Made by a program: the position numbers and the translations under genes. Positions 33,722-45,300 of a stretch of DNA of 64,000 nt are shown one piece after another (positions within the stretch are counted from its first letter, which is position 1; the number at the start of each line of letters is the position of its first letter). The notes under the pieces are model-generated. The model was given only the letters and a program-made list of their open reading frames with translations. It had not been told where the DNA came from and ran no database searches. The stretch is taken from contig CM042985.1 in assembly GCA_023678885.1 (NCBI GenBank), positions 17,462,465-17,526,464 of the forward strand, read 5' to 3'. The DNA is from Pogostemon cablin. Taxonomy: Eukaryota; Streptophyta; Magnoliopsida; Lamiales; Lamiaceae.

Positions 33722-34340
33722 CGATTGTTTCAGTTTGGGTGAGAATTTTCGAACCCCCGTTCGAATTGTGGACAGAGTGTATTCTCTTGTCCACTGCTGC
33801 TGTTATCGGCTCTCCAGTTCGTATTGGTGAGCATGAACTGGATGGTTCTACAAGCTATTTTTTATGGGTCCTTACCGATTTGGATATCAAAGAGGAGCTG
33901 CCGGAGAAAATTTCTATTGATTTATCTTCAAACTCTTTATTGGTCTCTATTGGATATGAACATCTGCCTGACTTATGTGAATCTTGTCTTACTTTGGGTC
34001 ATGTGGCTTCGATTTGCAATAAAAAATTTCTACAGAAGAGGCCTGGTGTGGCTGAACATGATTTTGTTACCCAAAAGGGGAAGAATTGGAAGAAAAAATA
34101 GAAGCCCACTCGGACTGAGGTGCACGCTTCAAATTCAAGTCTGATTAGCAAGGATGCTATTTGTCTAGCAACTGAGCTCAAGGATGCCCACCCCCTCGCG
34201 AAGACTGATCCTAGGTCTTGTTGGATCCTCAGGAAGCTTCTTTTTCGAAACTGCCGGTGGATGATACTTTGGATTCATTGGTTAAAAATGTTGAGATTGA
34301 TGACCAGGCTATTATTGGGCAAGGTCCCTACAAACAATTG
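33707..34340 (+). pseudogene. DUF4283 / CCHC zinc-knuckle fragment (LINE ORF1-like)
   Basis: The open piece 33712-34101 starts within a DUF4283-type domain (VSVWVRIF...FELWTECIL...IG.P) and contains a CCHC knuckle C-E-S-C-x4-H-x4-C at about 33976-34017. A TAG follows at 34099, and the frame then continues in degenerate form to about 34340. This pairing is typical of plant L1-like LINE ORF1 and of related nucleic-acid-binding proteins. The N-terminal half of the domain and any endonuclease or reverse transcriptase are missing. Confidence 0.65.
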
Positions 34341-34674
34341 AACATGAAAAAACTATATATAATTACTAAGAATTATGTATACACTATTCAATAAAAAGTT
34401 ATATATGCGTGCAAGCGTATATAAAATTAACTAAAAAAATATATATATTTTTATTTTTAAATGTATAAGTTTATAAAAGTGTGTGGACGGTACACCCTCT
34501 TACACAGGATGATTAGCCATATATTATACTATTATAATTAGCCATTTCAATATGATAGCTTATCTCTTTTCATTACTTAAGTTAAATATCACTTAAAAAA
34601 TAGATTTTAGACGCCTATGGGCTATGGGTTGCACAATAAATTTTTTATTGCCATTATTTAATTTTTATATTTAC

Positions 34675-34735
<61 letters not shown>

Positions 34736-34783
34736 TTTATTCTATATTTATGTATTATATAAATAAACGGCCAATTATTAATT
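34341..34783. other. AT-rich spacer with (TA)n microsatellite
   Basis: The first part shares GTATACACTATTCAATAAAA with the repeat family at 40371 and 63150. A pure TA run spans about 34680-34731. No gene is seen. Confidence 0.7.
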
Positions 34784-36598
34784 CTCCCTCCATCCCTTTT
34801 ACAAAATTCTTTTTTTTTTCATTTTCAACGTCCTACTCAAATGATCTCATTTTTTTTCTTTTTTTTTACACATATGAGACCAACACACACCCACTAATAC
34901 AATTAAAATATAGGTCCACACAAATACAAAGACACACTGCACATTAAATAATAATATTCATTAATTCACATGTGATGGGCGTTTTCTTAACACACGATTA
35001 ATCCCAAGTATTAAGGATTTAACTGTAGCTTAGGTAAGCGACCAAGTTTATTATTGAACCTAAAAGATGGTGTATTATCAATTTAATTATTTACTAAATT
35101 AATTGAGATGAATGCAATAAGATTTGATAATTATTAACTAATTAAAATAGAATAAGCACTAGAAGAATTACAATAGTGACTCAAGAATGGAGAATATGTA
35201 GCTCTAGGTTAATCCAACTTTATTCATTAATTTCCATCTCAAGTGTATTGTCCGACTCTACCTTGTACACTATGGACATACTGCGAAGTCATGCAAATCT
35301 ACTCTATAGACATAAGTAACTATGTGTGCAATACGTGTGAATAGTCTTGGAGTAACAGATATAATTTCACCCCCTCTTTCTAGGTATTATTAGTATCAGA
35401 TATTTCCCCCAAATTTGATACTCTGACCCGATATGATCTTCCTTTATAGGTACTATAAAATTAACCTCTTTATCCTACTTATTCCCGAATTCAATTCAAT
35501 TAATAAATATTCATATATGTCAGTATAAACGAAGTTTTGGAGTTCCCTCACTTAAAATCATAATAATAAACCCTGTTCAGTGGTGAACTTACCCAATCAA
35601 CAATCAGATATATATTCAGACCCTATATAACAGTTGAAGATGCACAAAACGACCATGAATATGAGTTAAAAACGTGCAATTATATATAAAATAAATCCAC
35701 AAGTAGTGTTGTACAGAGGATATACACAAGAGTTCAATCAACTCATAAAACCTTCATAATTCCTAGAACTACCAAAAAGACTCTAGCCCATTATGTTACA
35801 AGCAACACGCATGGGGTTTGAATAGATCTTACCTATATGTCTTGAAAATAAAAAAATAGAATAAAAGAATTATAAACCCTTGGAGTAGCAATCTCATTCC
35901 TTCTTTCTTCCGTCTCTTTAAATCCTCTTGGTTCTCCTTCTTGAATCAAAAGGACGAATCTTTACAGTGATAGATGGGTGGAGGAAGGGATGTGGATGAT
36001 GTGGGGGTGATCCCCTTGTAGAGGTGGTGTAGGATGATTCTCACATGAATGATAATATAAAATATATATATATGTATGAGAATGACATCAAATAAGGAAA
36101 TAAAATATCCAAAAAGATATGGTGGAATAATTGAGGATTATGTGATAAGGAAATTATTATGCTCCAAGAAATAGGAAAGATGTTATAATTTTAGGAAATT
36201 CTCGCCGGCAACTGCGCGACCTCACGATTTTGAGCATAACTTCCTCGTCTGAACTCTGATTTGAGTGATTCTTACACAAAAACGATCCTCTCTTTCGTAA
36301 ATTTCAAACTGTTTATCACATCATCAGTTTTGATTTCCACACAAGAAAAATTACACAAGTTGAGAGTGCGTTTTTAATATTTCTTTAACTTTACACTTTT
36401 TATCCTTTTTCCATCTAAAACACAATAAACACCTCAAATGTACCTTTTTCTCGCATTTATTGAATATAAGACACTTGTGCTAATATAAGCTAATAATTCT
36501 CATATAAAAGGTATTAAATTAGATATTAAAATACGTTGATTTTTACTCTCATCAACGTGCAAAAAGTAAAAGATCATCTTTAAAGAAAATGGAGGGAG
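34784..36598 (-). mobile_element. Stowaway MITE split by a solo gypsy LTR
   Basis: The left part (34784-34972) starts CTCCCTCCATCCC and the right part (36555-36598) ends GGAGGGAG followed by TA. Joined, they match the intact MITE at 38076-38298 in the opposite orientation, including the ACACACCCACTAATACAA and CACGTGCCAAAAGCAAAA-like blocks. The MITE is therefore older than the LTR insertion. Confidence 0.85.
34973..36554 (-). repeat. Solo gypsy LTR (1582 bp) with target duplication
   Basis: On the minus strand it starts TGATGAGAGTAAAAATC and ends CGCCCATCA. Flanking 5-mers are ACATG on the left and ACGTG on the right, one transition apart. R-U5 matches the other Athila-like LTRs (TACCTAGAAAGAGGGGGTG-like and GATCATATCGGG-like blocks). 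It has no TTCGACC array; its U3 carries the AGACGAGGAAGTTATG module instead (about 36190-36340). Confidence 0.88.
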
Positions 36599-37109
36599 TA
36601 TATATTACCTCCACTCCATCATAACGATTACACATTTATATTTTGGATGTCCCATCATAGGATCAATTTACGTACGTTCATTTTTTCATAATGATTAATT
36701 ATTTATTTTGGTTGCGAACTAGAACCAAAAACCGCGCTAATATCGATTGGGTTCCAATTTCCCAATTTTCAGAGAAAGGACTTGGTGGTTTCGGAACCAT
36801 GGTGCATTCTATTTTACATAGTAATACTCTTTTCGTCTAATAAACATATTTATATTAACTATTTTTGTTCATCCCATCAACAAGTTTACACCCACAAATA
36901 AAGAAATAACCCAACAAGCCATCAATTTAATGTAAATCTTTTTTATTAAAAAATTATAAAGATAATTTTAATTTAAATATTCTAAGTTTAAAAAATGATC
37001 AATAAATAGTAGGTACAAAACGTATTTAATAATTACTAAGCGATACATTCACTTTAGAAAATTACCGTTAATACAAATTATATTTTGCTTTTCCCATAAT
37101 ACTTATACT
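36599..37109. other. AT-rich spacer with partial MITE
   Basis: No coding signal. 36827-36950 resembles the 5' half of the Stowaway-like element at 32379 but has no clear second end. Confidence 0.5.
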
Positions 37110-37570
37110 TATATGTACATTAGTGTGTATTGTTAAGATAAAAACAAAAATACATTATCTATACGAATGTACATTAGTGTGTATCGTATTGAGAAAGAAA
37201 CGAATGCACATTAGTGTACATTTTATTGAGAAAGAAACTGAAATTATGCGATTAAATTGAAGAACCCTACTAATGTATATTAGTATGCATTCTTGAGAGA
37301 GAAACAGAAAATACGTGAGCAAAATTGAAAAACAATACGAATGTACATTAGTGTGCAACTTTGAGAGAGAAACGGAAAATAAACTATTGAAACTATTGTT
37401 AAGTACATTAGTATGCATTTTTTAGAGAGAAACAAAAAATACACCATCAAAACTATTGTTAAATACATTAGTGTGTATTCTTATAGAGAAACAGAAAATA
37501 TACAATTAAATTGAAGAACTCTGAGAATGTACATTAGTGTGCATCCTTTAAAGAGAAACAAAAGATTAAT
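37110..37570. repeat. Minisatellite, about 60-70 bp units
   Basis: Eight imperfect units share a GTACATTAGTGTGCAT core followed by GAGAGAGAAACAGAAAATA. The cores start near 37117, 37168, 37206, 37276, 37343, 37402, 37465 and 37529, with the last four regularly spaced at 59-64 bp. Both strands are partly open only because the unit lacks stops in some frames. Confidence 0.8.
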
Positions 37571-38075
37571 TAAATTGAAAAAAAGGATGATATAATTATC
37601 CTTAAGTCTCTCACTCATTGTTTTTGTCTGATTTAGTGTATTATAAAATGAAAACATTGAATATTCAACGATGTATATAAGAGTAAAGTTGGAAAAAGAA
37701 AAAAGCGTTATGTATTAATCATTAATTATATTAGATCAATGTATTTATTAGTAATTAGGTTATATATACGCGTAACCTATTAATCGATTATTCAAATTCT
37801 AAATATAATATAATACATAAATCATTAGTGTCCATATAATGATATCAGATGTATAAAATGGTGTTACAAGTGTTTCTCATATATATATATAGATAGATGT
37901 ATTGGAACTATCCATTTCTATCAAAATAATGTACAGTATTCAATTTGATACATAATAAATTTCATGCTTTTTCTCTTTTTTTTTTCTTTTTTTTCTCGTA
38001 TTAATGTTCACTCAAAATAATAATATCTCATTGTGCAATTTCACTTTTCGTTTAAGTCCATTCTATATTAAATTA
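37571..38075. other. AT-rich spacer, nothing recognised
   Basis: Short ATATAT and poly-T runs only; no open frame or paired termini. Confidence 0.5.
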
Positions 38076-38298
38076 TTCTCTTCATCTCATTCAAAGGGTA
38101 GTTTTTGCTTTTGGCACGTGGATTAACAAGTGTTATTATTTAATGAGTAGTAAATTAATGAGAGTGTGAGCCCCATATTTTAGTTGTATTAGTGGGTGTG
38201 TGTGGGTTCTATATGTGTAAAAAAAGAAAGAAGACTTTTTGGGTGGGAAACCCAAAATGGAAAAAAAAAAAAGAACTCTTTGAGTGGAACGGATGGAG
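38076..38298 (+). mobile_element. Stowaway-like MITE (223 bp)
   Basis: Left end TTCTCTTCATCTCATTCAAA, right end the complement-like GAGTGGAACGGATGGAG, with TA at 38074-38075 and 38299-38300. It is the intact relative of the split MITE at 34784-36598. Confidence 0.8.
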
Positions 38299-38428
38299 TA
38301 CATAAAAAAAAATCATATTAATCCCCAACCTTAAAAGCACTACCTCAAAAGTACATCTTATTATAAATTTATTATTACTCTCATCTAATACACATAATAC
38401 TTTATAATTTATTTATTACTAAAAAATA

Positions 38429-38710
38429 CTCCCTCAGTCCCATAATACTTTACACGTTCACTGTTCCACGTTGTTTAAGAAAAATTGCACTTTTTTGACC
38501 ACTTTTATTGACTTTGGTGTGTATTGTAGTATTTTTAGGTAATAAAAAATTATAAAGTAATGATATGTGTCTTAAAAAGGTGTGAAAAATTTGAAAATAA
38601 TGTAACTTTTAATGTTGTTAGATAAAGTGATGTTTCTTTTTTTGGGTGTGAAAGTTTTTGTGGGACAAATAAATGAGGAAAGTATGAAAGATATTATGGA
38701 ATGGAAGGAG
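38429..38710 (+). mobile_element. Stowaway-like MITE (282 bp)
   Basis: Ends CTCCCTCAGTCCCATAAT and ATTATGGAATGGAAGGAG, with TA at 38427-38428 and 38711-38712. Non-coding inside. Confidence 0.85.
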
Positions 38711-39290
38711 TAATACATTGTCCTTCAAAAATAAAAGTAACATTTTTTCTTAAACTTGGTCTGATCCACCTAACAATGCAATTAATTGTACCTTACAATA
38801 TACTTTGTTTGGAGACACGGGTCTAAATCACATTAAGACTTCCATAAAATTAGTCCTACTGAATTCCCAAAAAAAAAAAAATAATAATAAAATAAAAAAA
38901 ATAAAGACTTTAAATGTGAGAGTTTGATGCAACACCGGCCCTACAATTTAATTAAGTCAGCTCTGAGCAACTTGATGATCAAGCATCCATTTTTGAAAAG
39001 TTTGTTAGGTTCTATTTTCTGCACTTATTCATGGTAAGACTAAGATATTTATTTAAAAAAAGCAAAATATCTTGTACGATCCGTGTACGAATTAACATAC
39101 GTAAAATTGGATATAAAAAGTTATACATGGATATTGAATTAAAATTAGGGTAAATTAGATATAAAATGTTATACACGCATATTGAATTAAAATTAGGGTA
39201 GGTATTTTATAATACGGTCTTACGGATCTTAATCCATGAGACGAATTATCCATTAGCCCAAATAAATGTATTTTATATAAATTAATAAAA
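38711..39290. other. Spacer with a two-copy direct repeat
   Basis: At about 39104-39203 a ~48-bp unit (TGGATATAAAAAGTTATACA, then ATTGAATTAAAATTAGGGTA) occurs twice in tandem. A GTCTTACGGATC / GAGACG string near 39225-39245 resembles the GAGACGGTCTC repeats near 61300-62910. No gene seen. Confidence 0.5.
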
Positions 39291-40279
39291 GAGGGTGGCT
39301 ATTTGCACCATCCAAAATTGCTATTCATACTCCAAAAAATATTATATTAAAATTTTTTTAATTAATATGACAAAAATACCCTAGTTTACTAAATGCACCC
39401 TCTAACTCTTCGTAATCTATGAAACTCTTCTCCCCGTCTGTTCTTATTCCTAAATGGTGTTTCAAAATTCAAGAAAAAATAGAAGAAGCTTATTAGAATT
39501 TTTCAAGAATTTATTAGATCATCAAATGAAAGTTTATACAAACAAAATTTATAATTCTCATCCACCAATTAAAAAAAATAGTATATAATTTGATGATCCA
39601 GCGCAGGCATTTTTGAAGAACTGATAAGGAGTTCTTAACCGTCAAATTCCCGGCGGCCCAAATAATCGGGGCCGACAACAATCTATTGACACAAATTCTC
39701 ATGTTATTGCCGACAATATGGCTGATTAGGATGAAACTGGTGAGCAAGCATTAGAATTCATTAAGATCTCCGACGAATAGCTTCTCAACAATTGGCGTCT
39801 CCACAATGAGCGCGACCACTCATTCATATTCCAGTGGCGATCGAAGTTCATCATCTGCGATCCTACCCGCCACCAGACATCTAGGCTAAAATTCTCTCTC
39901 AAGTTCGATCGCATTCAGATCCTGCAATTGACCCACGGCATCTTGCACCTACTCTACACATCACCCGAGGAAACAAGCGTGGAATCTATTAATTTTTTAT
40001 AAGTGTAATTTACTATTTCCATTAATGTGAATTATTTGGGCGACTATTTTTTTTTTTTTTTGATAAGCTTGTTCTCTTTCTTTTTAAATTTGAAGCAAGT
40101 TTAGGAATAAGAACAAATAAGAACAGAGAGGAAAGAAGAGTTTCACTGTTTGCAAAGAGGAAGAGAGAAAGGGTGTATTTAGAAATTAAGGGTATTTTTG
40201 TCCTATTAATTAAAAAAATTTTAAATTTATATGTTTTGGGGTATGAATAGCAATTTTGGGGGTGCGAATAGACACCCCC
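39291..40279. mobile_element. Non-autonomous Mutator-like element with ~110-bp TIRs
   Basis: The left end GAGGGTGGCTATTTGCACC and the inverted right end GGGGGTGTCTATTCGCACC begin terminal repeats of about 110 bp that stay alignable, both containing AAAATTGCTATTCATAC and GACAAAAATACCCT. The flanking 9-mers TTAATAAAA at 39282-39290 and 40280-40288 are identical, the target-duplication length expected for Mutator-like elements. No transposase is present. The middle is richer in GC and carries a gene-like fragment, as in Pack-MULEs. Confidence 0.92.
39643..40002 (+). pseudogene. Gene-like fragment captured in the Mutator-like element
   Basis: A frame of 119 codons, ending in TAA at 40000, is interrupted only by two TAG codons (39727-39729 and 39778-39780), each one C-to-T step from CAG. 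The base composition is clearly higher in GC than the terminal repeats around it. The peptide has charged and aromatic blocks such as WRLHNERDHSFIFQWR and LKFSLKFDRIQILQLTHG. I do not recognise the family; there is no transposase similarity. The opposite strand also has open pieces, so the coding strand is an inference from length and codon content. Confidence 0.5.
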
Positions 40280-40370
40280 TTAATAAAAATTTAAAGCAAA
40301 AGAAGGGCCTTGTTTGGTATTAGTTAAGATGCATACCCTTTCTATGTTTAAACATGAAAGCTAATTATAG

Positions 40371-40934
40371 AGTGCACTCGGGTGCACCCTAAGATAGGGT
40401 GCACCCATATACAAATATAAACAAAAATATATACAATTATGAGCAAAAATGTATACAATTTAATTGTTAATTTTTTTAATGAAAAATTTAGTGTAAAAAA
40501 TATACAATTATTAAAAAATATGTACTCCCTCCGTCCCGTTTCAAACTTTATGTTTATTTTTTGCACGTTTATGAAGGAGTATAATATTTTAATAAATAGT
40601 GAGTGGAAATATATAATATTTAATGTAAAGTGGGTAGGTGTATTAGTATTGGATGATATATTAATTGGTTTAGGTGGGTTCCATATTCCAAAAAGGAAAA
40701 CGTAAACATTGAAATGAGACGCGCAAAATAGAAACGTAAAGTTTGAAACGGGACGGAGGGAGTATACACTATTGAATAAAAAGTTATACACATATAAATG
40801 CTAGTTTTTTGTATGAAAAACTTAGCGTGAAAAAAGTATACTATTATTACGAAACACATTTACAAAATAGAATAACATGTATACAAAATAGAATAAAAAA
40901 TTATACACATATGGTGCACCCAATATACACTCAA
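40371..40934. repeat. MITE-like repeat with GGGTGCACC ends, disrupted by a Stowaway
   Basis: The left end GAGTGCACTCGGGTGCACC and the inverse of the right end GAGTGTATATTGGGTGCACC form imperfect inverted repeats. A second, diverged copy lies at about 63150-63430 and shares ATACAAATATAAACAAAA and AATTTAATTGTTAATTTTTT. Superfamily unknown. Confidence 0.6.
40525..40762 (+). mobile_element. Stowaway MITE (238 bp) inside the GGGTGCACC repeat
   Basis: Ends CTCCCTCCGTCCCGTTTCAA and its complement TTGAAACGGGACGGAGGGAG, with TA on both sides (40523-40524 and 40763-40764). The sibling repeat near 63260 lacks it. The long perfect terminal repeat suggests a fairly recent insertion. Confidence 0.95.
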
Positions 40935-42089
<1,155 letters not shown>

Positions 42090-42325
42090 GTAAATATAGA
42101 ACAACTTATTTTTCAAGCAAGATTGTGATTGTATATATGATATGCAAGATTTTACAAATCATATCATATATTATCCATATATATCGTAAGTTAGGATATA
42201 TATATGTAAGTTAAGTTTATTCTTCATCGTTGTAACCTAATCAATAAGATTTCTTCTCCCTTAAGAGTGGACATAGGAAATTGTCGAACACTATATTTGT
42301 TGGTGTTCTAAGTTTTATTTGGCAA
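42090..42325 (+). repeat. Copia family B 5' LTR remnant
   Basis: Matches 60435-60672 over about 230 bp (GATATGCAAGATT, ATCATATCATATATTAT, AGATTTCTTCTCC, TTGTCGAACA). It represents the R-U5 side of an LTR of Tnt1-like copia elements. The start of the LTR and the primer site are not recognisable, and the sequence passes directly into gag. Confidence 0.7.
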
Positions 42326-45300
42326 ACTGTTTATATGTAAAGCAAAAGTTGTACTTGTTCAAGATGACATAAGATAAGCCATTACCTGTACAGCTTGATG
42401 ATTTCAACAAAATCATTGGTGATCTGGAGAACATAGATGTTGTTCTTGAAGATGAAGACAAGGCCTTGATATTACTTTCTGTCCTACCTAAGTCCCTGGA
42501 GAATTTTAAAGATACCTTGATGTATAGCAACAAGGACTCAATCACACTGGATCAAGTGCAGATGGCATTAAAATCAAAGGAACTTCAGAAGAATTCTGAT
42601 GATCAGATTGCTGGTGAAGGTTTGATGGTCAAGAAACAAAGCCAGTGGAATAAAAATAAAAAGAAGGGAGAGTAGATAAGAAGAAACAAGAGTAGAAGGA
42701 TCAGGGTACATCAGCCAATGATGATAGCAATAATTTCTTTCGTTGGAAGAAACCTGGTCATTAGAAGAAGCAATTTAACAAGTGGAAGGCAATGGTGGCA
42801 AGACATATAGCTAAAAGGGGAGGGAATCAGATACCTCATGCAAATTAGGTGATGATTCTGGTTTTATTGAAGCCTTGTCTATCAGTTCTAGTTCTGTTTT
42901 AGGTGAATGGGTTATAGACTCCTGATGTACATTTCACATGACATCCATAAAGGATTGGTTCACTAAATCGAGGCCATTTCACGAAAGATTAGTCTTGTCA
43001 GGCAATGATCAAGTCTGCAAGATTGAAGGGATTGATTCTATCAAGTTGAAGATGTTTGATGGAGCAATCAGGCTTTTGACAGGAGTTAGATATGTACCAA
43101 ATTTAAGGATGAATCTCATATCTTTAGGTATGATGGATTCTTAAGGGTATAAGTTTCAGTCAGAAGGTGGCATACTTACTGTCATGAAAGCCAATTTAGT
43201 GGTGATGAAGGGAATTAAGAAACATAATCTTCATTTCCTTGTAGGCTCTATGGTTTCTGGACAAAGCAATGCTACTCAAGACCAAGATAGTGTTCAAGTA
43301 TGGCATGACAGACTTGCTCACGTAAGTGAAAGGGGGTTACAAGAGTTAGTAAGACATTAGCTATTAGAAATAAGTTTAACTTGCAAGCTGCAGCAGTGTA
43401 AAAATTGCATTCTAGGCAAGTCTAAGAGATTAAAGTTTGACGATGCAGAACACAGTATTAAGGAAAGGTTATAGTACTTATACTCTGATCTATAGGGGCC
43501 ATCAAGAAGTACAATTGTGGGCAGTAGAATATACTTTGTATTTTCATTGATGATTTTTCAAGAAAAGCATGGGTAAGAATCTTGAAGTCTAAGGATGAGG
43601 CATTTTCATCTTTTAAGGTATGGCTTACAGATGTTAAAAATCAAATAAGAAGCAAAATTAAGTGCTTGAGAACAGATAATGGCCAGCCTTGAGTTTGTAT
43701 CAAAGCAGTTTAATAATTACTGCAAGGAGAAGAGATAATGGCTTTGAGTTTGTATTAGAGTAATTTAATAATTACAACAAGGAGAAGGGGATTAAAAGGC
43801 ATAAGATTGTTCCTGGTACTCCACAACAAAATGGTGTGGCTGAAAAAATGAATCAAACTCTTCTTGATAGAGTAAGATGCATGATGAGCAGTGGAGGTTT
43901 TTCAAAGGGTTTTTGGGGAGAGTTGGTGACAACAACAACTTACCTGATCAATTTATGTTCGTCTGCAGCTATTAAGTTCAAGCCACCGAAAGAAGTTTGG
44001 TCTGGAAAGGCACCTAATTACAGTTATTTGAGAGTCATTGGTTGTCAAGCGTATGCACATCAGAAACAAGACAAACTTGATCCAAAAGCTATTAAGTGTG
44101 TACTTGTAGGTTATCCAAAAGAAGTGAAGGGATATAAGTTGTGGTGCTATGAAACTAACAAGTTTCTTGTTAGTAGGGATGTTACTTTCAATGAAGAAAA
44201 ATTGCCATTAGTTGAAAGGACTACTAGAACATCCATTACTCAAGATAAATTTGAGCTTGAGATAGAGTTTAAGAAGAAGAAAGTGCAGGAACAAGAAGTT
44301 GATCAGGCTGATGCAAATGAACAAGAGGAAGAAGTAGCAAGAGAAGAGGCAGAGTCAACTGGTGTTGATACTAGAAATACTCTGAATATCTATCAGCGGG
44401 TCAGAGATAGGTTGAGAAGACAAATCATGGCACCTGCTAGATACATTGAGGCTGATATTGTGTCATATGCTTTATACATAGCATCTAAAGTTGAAGTATA
44501 TGAGCCAAGAACATACTCACAAGCAATATTAGGCAATGAGGGTGATAAATGGTGAGGTGCAATGGAACAAGAGCTATTGTCTTTACAGAAGAATAAGACT
44601 TGGATAGTCGTAGATAAGCCTGATAATTAGAAGCTCGTTGGTTTCAAATGGATATAAAAGAAGATGCAGTGACTAGTAAGGAATGAGGGATCAGATATAA
44701 AGCAAGGCGAGTGGCAAGAGGTTTCTATCAAAATGAGTAAGTAGATTATAATGAGATTTTCTCTCCTGCTGTGAAGCATTGCTCTATCAGACTACTACTG
44801 CCCATTGTGAATTAGTTGGATCTTGAGTTGCATCTAATGGATGTAACTACAGAATTCTTACATGGAAACTTGGACGAGGGCATTTACATGAAAATACCTG
44901 AGGGAGTAAATGTTGAAAGTGCAGAGAGTAAAGCTTGCAAGTTAATCAAATCACTGTATAGGCTGAAGTAAAATCCTAAACTGTGGTATTTAAGGTTTGA
45001 TGATTATATCACATAGCATGGTTTCAAAAGAAGCTTATATGAAAGTTGTGTGTGTTGGATTGAATACTAAAAGCCTAGATTTAGTATGAATAATGTTTTA
45101 ACTATATTTGAAATGAGAATAAATGATCAAATGATTGCATCTTGTAATCTATTTATATGTCGATGCAATAGTGCATTTACTTTATATTGTAGATAATATG
45201 GTGTGCGGCTTCGCACGGAAGATCATATTGTCGGCTCCTTATAAAGTATAAACAAATGCGCACAATCGAGATAGACGAGGACAATCTATCGGGATGGTTG

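Noticed and set aside
34624..34947. Open frame with an Ile-Tyr run
   Set aside because: It translates the TA microsatellite and the edge of a MITE.
37155..37468. Minus-strand frames with repeated HTNVHS-like peptides
   Set aside because: Products of the minisatellite; no start context or conserved protein pattern.
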